NCBI GenBank assembly: GCA_013003145.1
Contig: JABDLH010000119.1
Coordinates: 1-6,511 of the forward strand
DNA length: 6,511 nucleotides
Source of the DNA: Flavobacteriaceae bacterium
GTDB lineage: Bacteria > Bacteroidota > Bacteroidia > Flavobacteriales > Flavobacteriaceae
Direction of reading: 5' to 3'
The notes beneath the pieces were generated by a model that was not told where the DNA came from, ran no database searches, and saw nothing but the letters and a program-made list of their open reading frames with translations. This document shows positions 1 to 6,511 of the stretch, piece by piece. How positions within the stretch are numbered: position 1 is the stretch's first letter; each line of letters opens with the position of its first letter. A program made the position numbers and the translations under genes.

Positions 1-801
1 GCCAAAATTCAGTTCCAGGTGGCCGGTCTGTTCATTATTGGCCGATGAAAATCGATATTGAGCCGCACCGTGCAATTGCAGGCTGTCAGCAACTGCAAAA
101 AGTGGTTTCTTGGTAAAGAAATTCATAACCCCACCTATAGCATCGCTACCATAGATCACAGAGCCCGGGCCAAAGATCACTTCAGTATTACTGATGGTGA
201 AAGGATCAAGGGAGATCACGTTCTGAATATTACCTCCCCGGAATATGGCGTTGTTCATCCTAACTCCGTCTACAGACAGCAACAACCGGTTGGTAGCAAA
301 TCCCCGGATCATAGGGCTACCACCGCCTAACTGGCTTTTCTGAACGAAAACCTGCCCACTTTGCTGCAGCAGGTCTGCAGAGGTCTGGGGTGCCGAAAAG
401 GCAATTGCACGGGCATCTACGGAAGCGATCCTCTGGGGGACATCTCTTTTCTGCTGCTCCCATTTAGATACAGACATGACCACTTCGTCCAGTTGTTCGG
501 CATTCATGGTCAGGTACACCCGGTTTCCCTGCCTCAGGATAACCGATTTAAGGCTTTTTTTAGTCTGGTAAGAGATATGCCTGAAAGTAATTCGCTCCTG
601 CCCCGAGAAGATGCGAAGGTTCACTCTGCCGTCTATATCGGAGATAGCGGTCTTGGATTGATCATCATTAAAGACGGCTACATTCATTACGGGCTCCCTG
701 CTATCCACATCCAGGATAGTGATCACCTGGGACCGGACCCCAGTGCATATCAGCAGAAAAAATATTAGGAGTATATAACGGGATTTAACTGAAAACTTCA
801 T
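1..801 (-). CDS. TonB-dependent outer-membrane receptor, N-terminal 267 residues (3' end beyond window)
   Basis: This partial gene runs off the left edge; 267 codons are visible without a stop. Residues 1-25 form a signal peptide (Lys/Arg-rich start, hydrophobic run YILLIFFLLIC, then RSQ). Residues about 28-100 resemble the carboxypeptidase-regulatory-like beta-sandwich common in Bacteroidota receptors (DVDSREPV, then SDIDGR). LDEVVMSVSK (104-113) sits where a TonB box is expected. Residues about 118-232 are the plug domain, with PMIRGFATNRLLLSVDGVR (163-181), FGPGSVIYGSDAIGGVMNF (210-228), then the first barrel strands. The protein would bind a ligand at the cell surface and import it using TonB energy. 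The plug wording resembles the hemoglobin/heme (HmuR-like) receptor group, but the ligand is an inference. No FecA-type signalling domain is present. The ATG at 801 is chosen because only it gives the signal peptide; it lies inside the end of recO, suggesting co-transcription. Confidence 0.9.
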   Translation of the reverse strand, partial: MKFSVKSRYILLIFFLLICTGVRSQVITILDVDSREPVMNVAVFNDDQSKTAISDIDGRVNLRIFSGQERITFRHISYQTKKSLKSVILRQGNRVYLTMNAEQLDEVVMSVSKWEQQKRDVPQRIASVDARAIAFSAPQTSADLLQQSGQVFVQKSQLGGGSPMIRGFATNRLLLSVDGVRMNNAIFRGGNIQNVISLDPFTISNTEVIFGPGSVIYGSDAIGGVMNFFTKKPLFAVADSLQLHGAAQYRFSSANNEQTGHLELNFG

Positions 802-1504
802 TGAGTATAGCAAGCGACTTGGGTTTTCGGAATCCGTGCAAATGTATCTCAAAATACTGTAAGAGGATTTGCAACAGATCCTTTCGTTGGGTTTTTGTTA
901 GTCTGATCTCTGAAAGAGCATCAAATTTTATGCCTAAGAAGGCTTTAAAAAGGAATAATTCATCCCCGGACAGCAGGAGGTTGCCGGTCGCATCAGGCAG
1001 GAAGTGTCCTTCTACCAGGTCAAAATACGGATAGCCTTCCCCTTCTGAATCCGGGTAGAACCCCAAATATCGACTCAATTCGATCATAAACAATAAATGG
1101 AAATTAGCGGCTTGTTCATGGGTATCTAACCATTGCAGTGAGGCCTGTAAATAATTAAATAATGCCGTATTTTCTTCTTCTTCCTGCAGGCTATACACCA
1201 ATACTTCGGCCAGAAACTGGCAGATCGCACTTTTATCCATACGGGTGTGCAGGCTTTCGTAGGGATAAGCCACATGCACTTCTTTCAGGTGTTCCAGGGT
1301 GCCTTTATTCTTGTGGTAAGCCACTACCTCTAACTGCATCAGGGGCTGAAAATAAGCCGCTTTGATCTTTGCCTTCCGTGAGGACAGTACGCCTTTTAAG
1401 AGGTAAGTCTTTAAACCGTCAGACTCTGTAAAAGCCTTTACGATCAAGCTGCTGTCCCCGTATTTCAGGGAAGATAGAACAATAGCTCTGGTGGTAACCT
1501 GCAT
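785..1504 (-). CDS. recO: DNA repair protein RecO
   Basis: The 239-residue protein has the usual RecO length. The N-terminus (TRAIVLSSLKYGDSSLIVKA, residues 5-24, then a Gly-Leu-Lys stretch and LLKGVLSSRK at 35-44) is the OB-fold domain that binds DNA and SSB; the rest is the helical RecO C-terminal domain. RecO works with RecR to load RecA onto SSB-coated single-stranded DNA in the RecF pathway. The only cysteine is Cys95, so the four-cysteine zinc site of some RecO proteins is absent, as in Escherichia coli RecO. The gene starts with ATG, 44 bases beyond the T-run of the gdhA terminator on the same strand, so it probably has its own promoter. Its last 17 bases, including the TAA stop, overlap the start of the downstream TonB-dependent receptor gene. 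Identification rests on the N-terminal pattern and length. Confidence 0.93.
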   Translation of the reverse strand: MQVTTRAIVLSSLKYGDSSLIVKAFTESDGLKTYLLKGVLSSRKAKIKAAYFQPLMQLEVVAYHKNKGTLEHLKEVHVAYPYESLHTRMDKSAICQFLAEVLVYSLQEEEENTALFNYLQASLQWLDTHEQAANFHLLFMIELSRYLGFYPDSEGEGYPYFDLVEGHFLPDATGNLLLSGDELFLFKAFLGIKFDALSEIRLTKTQRKDLLQILLQYFEIHLHGFRKPKSLAILNEVFS

Positions 1505-1523
1505 AGTCCGGGTATGAGAATGG

Positions 1524-1531
1524 CAAATATA
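1524..1531 (-). promoter_or_regulatory. Candidate -7 box of the recO promoter (Bacteroidota type)
   Basis: The minus strand reads TATATTTG, an exact match to the Bacteroidota -7 consensus TAnnTTTG, 19 bases before the recO ATG. That is the same spacing as the better-supported box in front of the trans-sulfuration gene. No clear TTG -33 element is found; the expected position falls in the T-run of the gdhA terminator. The position between terminator and recO fits, but one half-site in AT-rich DNA is weak evidence. Confidence 0.38.
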
Positions 1532-1547
1532 ATCAATCAGGATGCAT

Positions 1548-1574
1548 AAAAAAGGCCGGGAATTTCCCGGCCTT
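1548..1574 (-). terminator. Rho-independent terminator of gdhA
   Basis: A perfect 9-bp stem AAGGCCGGG / CCCGGCCTT encloses a five-base loop, and on the minus strand it runs into six T residues. It begins 25 bases past the gdhA stop codon, the ideal place for an intrinsic terminator of that gene. On the plus strand no T-run follows, so it acts in one direction only. It should largely insulate recO and the receptor gene from gdhA transcription. Confidence 0.9.
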
Positions 1575-1599
1575 AAGCATTCTATAAATGTAAATTCTA

Positions 1600-2952
<1,353 letters not shown>

Positions 2953-3013
2953 TTAATTAATGTAATTGGTTTGTCCCGGTTTTCACCTCAAGTTCTGCTT
3001 TTGGCAAAACCCA

Positions 3014-3044
3014 CAAAAACAGGGATATTTTAGTATATATTCAA
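3014..3044 (-). promoter_or_regulatory. Candidate gdhA promoter (weak)
   Basis: On the minus strand TTG (3042-3044) is followed after 20 bases by TGTTTTTG (3014-3021), which matches the Bacteroidota -7 consensus TAnnTTTG except at its second base. It lies 70 bases before the gdhA ATG, implying a leader of roughly 65 bases. The -33 TTG lies at the centre of the inverted repeat at 3034-3050, so a protein bound there would be expected to affect initiation. The region is very AT-rich, so chance matches are likely. Confidence 0.3.
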
Positions 3045-3050
3045 TATATA
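3034..3050. repeat. 17-base near-perfect palindrome upstream of gdhA
   Basis: TATATATT, one central C, then AATATATA: two 8-base arms that are exact reverse complements. It lies in the 189-base gap between the metB-type gene and gdhA, 91 bases before the gdhA ATG, and covers the candidate -33 element. It could be an operator for a dimeric regulator, a melting-prone promoter region, or simply AT-rich chance. Apart from this and the weak promoter candidate, the gap holds long A/T runs and no recognisable gene, RNA or GC-rich terminator. Confidence 0.5.
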
Positions 3051-3132
3051 GCAATTTCAGCGCTAAATTATGCTATTTAAATATTTTACCCCTGCTTTTT
3101 TTAAAAATTTGATAATTAAATATCGCTGAGGA

Positions 3133-4287
3133 TCAGCCGATAGCCTGTTCCAGATCAGCAACGAGGTCCGCAGCATCCTCTATTCCCACACTCAGGCGGA
3201 TGAGGGAGTCCACAACCCCGCTCTTTTCCCGTTCTTCTTTCGGAATACTGGCGTGTGTCATACTGGCGGGATGCCCGGCAAGACTTTCCACACCCCCGAG
3301 AGACTCGGCCAGGGTAAAAACCTTCAGCTTTTCAACGATTGCAATGGCTGCGTCATATGAGCTTCCTTTGGGAACAAAGGAAACCATCCCACCAAAATCG
3401 CTCATCTGCCTGGCGGCCACATCGTGATTGGGGTGATCTTCAAATCCGGGCCAATACACTTTCTCTATAGCCGGGTGTGATTTCAGGTACTCGGCGACGA
3501 TCCTGCCATTATCACAGTGGCGCTGCATTCTCACGTGCAGGGTTTTAATTCCACGGAGGGTAAGGAAACTATCCATAGGGCCGCAGACTGCTCCGCTGGC
3601 ATTCTGTATAAAGTAAAGTTTATCAGCAAGTTCTTTATCCTTAACGACAAGGGCCCCGACAACCACATCACTATGCCCGCCAAGGTATTTGGTCGCCGAA
3701 TGCATTACTATATCAGCACCGAGGTTCAGTGGCTGCTGTAGATAAGGTGTGGCAAAAGTATTGTCAACCGCCAGCAGCAGATCGTGTTTTTTGGCCAGGG
3801 CTGCCATGGCTTCAATATCGATCACGTTCATCATAGGGTTGGTGGGAGTTTCTACCCAAAGTAAACGAGTATTTTTATTGATACGCTCTTCCACGGCAGC
3901 GATATCCTGCATGCCCACGAAGTGAAATTTTAATCCGAAATCTTCAAAGATCTTCCGGAACAAGCGGTAGCTTCCACCGTAGAGGTCGTTAGTAGATACG
4001 ATCTCGTCACCCGGTTTCATCAGCTTCATCAGGGCGTCTATTGCCGCAAGGCCGCTTCCGAATGCCAGACCGTAATTCCCGTTTTCTATACTTGCCAGGG
4101 AAGCCTCCAGGGCCGCTCTTGTCGGGTTACCACTCCGTGAATATTCAAATCCCTGGTGCCCACCAGGGGTATGCTGTGCGTATGTAGAGGTCTGGTAGAT
4201 GGGAGGCATTACTGCTCCATATGCCTTATCAGGGGATTGCCCTCCATGTATAGTCTTGCTGTTAAATCTCAGGTCTTTATCACTCAT
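3133..4287 (-). CDS. metB: Trans-sulfuration PLP enzyme, cystathionine gamma-synthase type
   Basis: A complete 384-residue member of the Cys/Met metabolism PLP-dependent family. The cofactor lysine is Lys200 in HSATKYLGGHSDVVVGA; Asp175 (VDNTFATPYLQQP) should pair with the pyridine nitrogen; YSRSGNPTR (49-57) supplies the Tyr and Arg that reach the neighbouring subunit's phosphate; Tyr103 (NDLYGGSYR) stacks on the ring. The C-terminal TLAESLGGVESL motif is shared by cystathionine gamma-synthases and gamma-lyases. As a synthase it would join an activated homoserine ester to cysteine, towards methionine; as a lyase it would split cystathionine to cysteine. Sequence motifs alone do not separate the two, so the metB symbol is provisional. 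A good promoter lies just upstream (4307-4337), implying a leader of only about a dozen bases, too short for a riboswitch. The gene is divergent from the lipoprotein gene and in tandem with gdhA, without a visible terminator between them. Confidence 0.93.
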   Translation of the reverse strand: MSDKDLRFNSKTIHGGQSPDKAYGAVMPPIYQTSTYAQHTPGGHQGFEYSRSGNPTRAALEASLASIENGNYGLAFGSGLAAIDALMKLMKPGDEIVSTNDLYGGSYRLFRKIFEDFGLKFHFVGMQDIAAVEERINKNTRLLWVETPTNPMMNVIDIEAMAALAKKHDLLLAVDNTFATPYLQQPLNLGADIVMHSATKYLGGHSDVVVGALVVKDKELADKLYFIQNASGAVCGPMDSFLTLRGIKTLHVRMQRHCDNGRIVAEYLKSHPAIEKVYWPGFEDHPNHDVAARQMSDFGGMVSFVPKGSSYDAAIAIVEKLKVFTLAESLGGVESLAGHPASMTHASIPKEEREKSGVVDSLIRLSVGIEDAADLVADLEQAIG

Positions 4288-4306
4288 ATTTCCTAAATTT
4301 GGAATA

Positions 4307-4337
4307 CAAAAGTATCGTTATCTTTCCTAGAAACCAA
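4307..4337 (-). promoter_or_regulatory. Promoter of the metB-type gene (Bacteroidota consensus)
   Basis: The minus strand carries TTG (4335-4337), a 20-base spacer, and TACTTTTG (4307-4314), an exact match to TAnnTTTG at normal spacing. The box ends 19 bases before the ATG, so the transcript leader is very short. An AGGA lies a few bases before the ATG and might serve as a weak ribosome binding site. This is the best promoter candidate in the window. Confidence 0.65.
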
Positions 4338-4343
4338 TCAAAA

Positions 4344-4351
4344 TGAATTTG
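4344..4351 (+). promoter_or_regulatory. Possible -7 box of the lipoprotein gene
   Basis: TGAATTTG differs at one base from TAnnTTTG and lies 30 bases before the lipoprotein ATG. No TTG is found 17-23 bases upstream. It is the only candidate seen on the plus strand of the 94-base divergent intergenic region, whose other strand carries the metB-type promoter. Confidence 0.22.
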
Positions 4352-4381
4352 TAGCTTCGCCGGTATCTTAACCCATGATCC

Positions 4382-5125
4382 ATGAAGTATTTTTTTATCA
4401 TAAGCGGCATGCTATTCTTACTCCTTTCCTGTTCAGAGGAAGAATCCCTATTCTTTGAATCCGTTGAATATCACGGTCAGAATTGCAAGGATTGCCCACA
4501 GGTGATGATTACTATTCCGGAGGCCATGGGGAAGGAGAAATCCGTAGCAACCATCAACACTGCACTTCACGAAGAGATCATTGCCATCCTGACCAACGGG
4601 GAATCAGGACAGGCAGCATCTTTGGAGGAAGCCGTGACAGTCTTTGAAAAAGAATACAAGGAGATCCGTGATAAATTTTCAGATGAAATGGCCGGATGGA
4701 AGGCTGATATACGTGCCGGGGTGACCTACCAGGATCCCCAGTTGGTCAGTGTTAGTATGGAGGCAGATATGTTCACCGGTGGTGCGCACGGGTACCAGGT
4801 GACGCGACTGATGAATTTTGATCGTGAAAAAGGGGTGGAGCTAGAGCCGCTACAACTTTTCCAGGATGAAGATGCTTTTAAAAAATTTGCCGAGCTGCGC
4901 TTCCGGGAACAGGAGAAGATTCCAGAGGGCTCTTCGATTAACAGTACCGGCTTTATGTTTGCTGATGACGAATTTTATCTCCCGGAAAATATAGGGATCT
5001 CCGGAAATGGGATTACCCTCCTGTACAACGAATACGAGGTGGCATCCTATGCCGATGGCCGTGTTACACTTACCCTGCCTATGGAGCAGGTTCGCGACTA
5101 CCTGAAACCAAGGTTCCGTTCCTAA
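4382..5125 (+). CDS. Surface-exposed lipoprotein with DUF4163/DUF3298 (RsiV/PdaC-like) domains
   Basis: A 247-residue protein with a lipoprotein signal peptide: MKYFFIISGMLFLLLSC, lipobox LLSC with Cys17 as the lipidated residue. The mature N-terminus is CSEEES, matching the acidic lipoprotein export signal known from Flavobacteriia and Bacteroides, so display on the outer surface is likely. Residues about 40-135 fit DUF4163 (ITIPEA, then INTALHEEI, ending SMEADMFTGGAHGY); residues about 155-243 fit DUF3298 (LQLFQDEDAFKKF, FYLPENIGI, YNEYEVASYADG, LTLPMEQVRDYLKP). This pair of domains also occurs outside cytoplasmic-membrane RsiV, whose relatives bind lysozyme, and next to the PdaC peptidoglycan deacetylase; neither role is shown here. 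Cys35 and Cys38 form a CxxC (NCKDCP) whose use is unknown. The ATG gives the signal peptide, and no Shine-Dalgarno sequence is seen. The gene is followed by 107 bases before the next start, without a clear terminator. Confidence 0.85.
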   Translation: MKYFFIISGMLFLLLSCSEEESLFFESVEYHGQNCKDCPQVMITIPEAMGKEKSVATINTALHEEIIAILTNGESGQAASLEEAVTVFEKEYKEIRDKFSDEMAGWKADIRAGVTYQDPQLVSVSMEADMFTGGAHGYQVTRLMNFDREKGVELEPLQLFQDEDAFKKFAELRFREQEKIPEGSSINSTGFMFADDEFYLPENIGISGNGITLLYNEYEVASYADGRVTLTLPMEQVRDYLKPRFRS

Positions 5126-5153
5126 GCCGGGGCAATATTCAAAAAAGTATTTT

Positions 5154-5190
5154 TTGCAGAAGCCTCTTTCCGGGAGATGTCCTAGTTTTG
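5154..5190 (+). promoter_or_regulatory. Candidate promoter of the arsC-like / eamA pair
   Basis: TAGTTTTG (5183-5190) matches TAnnTTTG exactly and ends 42 bases before the ATG at 5233. The nearest TTG upstream (5154-5156) is 26 bases away, longer than the usual 17-23. An in-frame TTG codon (5188-5190) that could be taken as an earlier start lies inside this box, which argues for the ATG at 5233 if the promoter is real. Confidence 0.38.
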
Positions 5191-5232
5191 CCTTTTATTC
5201 CCAATGGGCAGTTTATTAAAATCCATCCTCGT

Positions 5233-5586
5233 ATGAAGACGATCTTCCATCTCAGCAGCTGTGATACCTGTAAACGAATACTCGGTGAACTCGGACCAAG
5301 CCCGGGATTTACATTGCAGGATATCAAGACTGAACCGGTTTCAGCTGCACAACTGGAGACCATGCATTCTTTAAGTGGCAGCTATGAAGCCCTGTTCAAC
5401 AAACGCGCCAGGCTTTATAAGGAACGGGGTCTAAATCAACAGCAATTAGGGGAAGAGGATTATAAAAAGTTATTGCTGGAGCATTACACTTTCCTGAAGA
5501 GGCCGGTTATCGTGAGTAATGACCAAATTTTTGTTGGTAACAGTAAGAAAACCGTGGCCCAGGCCAAAGAATTTCTAGGCTCTTGA
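5233..5586 (+). CDS. ArsC/Spx-family thioredoxin-fold protein (117 aa)
   Basis: The start is set at the ATG at 5233, giving 117 residues, the usual size of the ArsC/YffB/Spx family; an in-frame TTG 45 bases upstream would add 15 residues before the first beta strand and is not favoured. The strand MKTIFHLSSCDTCKRIL carries a CxxC active site (Cys10, Cys13) where arsenate reductases have a single catalytic Cys. FNKRARLYKERGL (55-67) and LKRPVIVSN (88-96, Arg90 before the cis-proline-type Pro91) match the family's conserved Arg positions and thioredoxin-fold proline. It is probably a cytoplasmic glutathione- or thioredoxin-linked oxidoreductase, or a Spx-like regulator. Arsenate reductase activity is not implied: no ars gene such as an arsenite pump or ArsR is nearby. 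Its stop codon overlaps the start of the transporter gene, indicating an operon of two. Confidence 0.85.
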   Translation: MKTIFHLSSCDTCKRILGELGPSPGFTLQDIKTEPVSAAQLETMHSLSGSYEALFNKRARLYKERGLNQQQLGEEDYKKLLLEHYTFLKRPVIVSNDQIFVGNSKKTVAQAKEFLGS

Positions 5587-6476
5587 ATCATCGTACCCTG
5601 GCCATCCTGGCCGCGATCGGGGCAACGGCCATCTATGGGGTAAACCATACCATCGCCAAGGGAGTAATGCCCGAACATATACGCCCCATGGGCTTTGTAC
5701 TCCTCCGGGTGATCGGGGCGGCTGCCCTCTTCTGGGCAATATCTTTCTTTGGCCCGAAAGAACGCATCGAAAAAAGAGATTGGGGCCGTGTCCTGATCTG
5801 TGCCATCTGCGGGATGGTGATCAATATGCTGGCTTTCTTTTCAGGCCTGGAACTCTCTACCCCTATCAACAGCAGTGTGCTGGTGACCACCACCCCTATC
5901 ATCGTGGTGGTCCTATCTGCTTTCCTGATACAGGAAAAAATATATAAACTAAGGGCAGTAGGTATTGGGATAGGCTTGGTAGGAGCCCTGATATTGGTCC
6001 TCTACGGGGGCGAACTGCGACAGGATGCTCCCAATATTCCCCTGGGCAACTTATTGTTCTTACTTAATGCCACCTTTTATGGCCTATACCTGATCCTGGT
6101 AAAAAAACTAATCGGGAAATACCATCCTTTCACCCTGATGAAATGGTTGTTCCTGATCGCTGTCTTTATCAATCTTCCCTTTGGATGGACACAATTCGCA
6201 GCGGTGGAGTGGACATCACTCCCTTGGGAGGTGGCCTGGAGACTGGGATTTGTGGTTTTAGGGACTACCTTCTGCACCTACCTGTTTAACGCTTTCGCCC
6301 TTACCCAGCTCAAGGCCAGTACGGTCAGCGCCTTTGTTTACGTTCAGCCGCTTATCGGGATACTATATGCCGTAGCCAGTGGTAAGGACCAGCTTAGCCT
6401 CTTAAAGATCCTCGCGGCCGGCTTGGTATTAACAGGGGTTTACCTTGCGAGCAAACGACCTAAGCCAAATCTTTAG
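5583..6476 (+). CDS. EamA/DMT-family transporter, ten transmembrane helices
   Basis: A 297-residue inner-membrane protein of the drug/metabolite transporter superfamily, built as two EamA repeats. Approximate helices: 5-25, 35-56, 68-88, 93-116, 123-142 in the first repeat, then 153-174, 182-203, 215-240, 246-265 and 270-290. Family-like features are AIYGVNHTIAKG in helix 1, LLRVIGAAALF in helix 2, STPINSSVLVTTTPIIVVVLS in helices 3-4 and SAFVYVQPLIGILYA in helix 9. Such proteins usually export amino acids, metabolites or nucleotide sugars; the substrate here cannot be read. The chosen start is TTG at 5583, overlapping the TGA stop of the arsC-like gene in TTGA. The first in-frame ATG (residue 29) would delete helix 1, so the TTG, or another weak codon close by, is needed. 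The gene ends in basic residues (SKRPKPNL), as expected for a cytoplasmic tail. Confidence 0.9.
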   Translation: MNHRTLAILAAIGATAIYGVNHTIAKGVMPEHIRPMGFVLLRVIGAAALFWAISFFGPKERIEKRDWGRVLICAICGMVINMLAFFSGLELSTPINSSVLVTTTPIIVVVLSAFLIQEKIYKLRAVGIGIGLVGALILVLYGGELRQDAPNIPLGNLLFLLNATFYGLYLILVKKLIGKYHPFTLMKWLFLIAVFINLPFGWTQFAAVEWTSLPWEVAWRLGFVVLGTTFCTYLFNAFALTQLKASTVSAFVYVQPLIGILYAVASGKDQLSLLKILAAGLVLTGVYLASKRPKPNL

Positions 6477-6511
6477 GATACCTTCCATGTGCCCGGGTAT
6501 CTTCCTTGGTC
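6460..6511 (-). CDS. Possible C-terminal end of a convergent gene (fragment)
   Basis: One minus-strand frame is open from the right edge to a TAG at 6460-6462, giving 16 residues, TKEDTRAHGRYPKDLA, with a polar composition plausible for a protein C-terminus. If real, the gene overlaps the last 17 bases of the transporter gene tail to tail. I do not recognise the family. A second minus-strand frame is also open across this edge, so the call is tentative. Confidence 0.3.
   Translation of the reverse strand, partial: TKEDTRAHGRYPKDLA

Noticed and set aside
58..768. Two plus-strand open frames (58-330 and 361-768) at the left end
   Set aside because: They lie opposite the receptor gene, whose minus-strand translation has a signal peptide, carboxypeptidase-like domain and plug motifs. 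The plus frames show no family features.
743..801. Cys19 of the receptor signal peptide as a lipoprotein cysteine
   Set aside because: The preceding residues are Leu-Leu-Ile, without the small residue needed before the cysteine; a standard signal peptidase I site near Ser24/Gln25 fits better.
5140..5156. Hairpin CAAAAAA-GTA-TTTTTTG after the lipoprotein gene as a terminator
   Set aside because: The stem has a single G-C pair, a three-base loop and no following T-run, so it is unlikely to terminate transcription; it is probably an A/T-run coincidence.
5188..5232. TTG at 5188 as start of the ArsC-like protein
   Set aside because: It adds 15 residues without family support before the first strand, lies within an exact TAnnTTTG box, and an ATG at 5233 gives the usual family length.
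6477..6501. Hairpin GATACC / GGTATC just after the transporter stop codon as a terminator
   Set aside because: Only six base pairs with a loop of about 13 bases and no T-run; it may lie in the coding sequence of a convergent gene.

Overview
The window reads as ordinary core chromosome from a member of the Bacteroidota, most likely a marine-type Flavobacteriaceae. The evidence is a TonB-dependent receptor with an N-terminal carboxypeptidase-regulatory-like domain, a lipoprotein whose mature end starts Cys-Ser-Glu-Glu-Glu (a Bacteroidota surface-export signal), promoters of the TTG / TAnnTTTG type, and few Shine-Dalgarno sequences. The genus cannot be fixed from the sequence. I see no insertion sequence, phage gene, CRISPR array, tRNA or rRNA.

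Left half, all minus strand, read from right to left. A PLP-dependent trans-sulfuration enzyme (cystathionine gamma-synthase type, 3133-4287) is followed by a 189-base AT-rich gap, then an NADP-type hexameric glutamate dehydrogenase (1600-2943). A strong intrinsic terminator (1548-1574) closes gdhA. The DNA-repair gene recO (785-1504) follows with its own candidate promoter. The end of recO overlaps by 17 bases the start of a TonB-dependent outer-membrane receptor (801 to beyond base 1), of which the signal peptide, the beta-sandwich domain, the plug and the first part of the barrel are visible.

Right half, all plus strand. A 94-base divergent promoter region separates metB from a probably surface-exposed DUF4163/DUF3298 lipoprotein (4382-5125). 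It is followed by a small ArsC/Spx-fold thioredoxin-like protein (5233-5586) and a ten-helix EamA/DMT transporter (5583-6476). The last two overlap by four bases (TTGA) and are probably translationally coupled. The last 52 bases may hold the C-terminus of a convergent minus-strand gene.

Functionally this is housekeeping: nitrogen assimilation (gdhA), sulfur amino-acid synthesis (metB), recombination repair (recO), outer-membrane uptake (receptor), and envelope or transport genes of unknown substrate. I do not find a convincing new system. The points most worth a second look are the recO/receptor overlap, the surface-export signal of the lipoprotein, the ArsC-like/EamA coupling through a TTG start, and a near-perfect AT palindrome upstream of gdhA.
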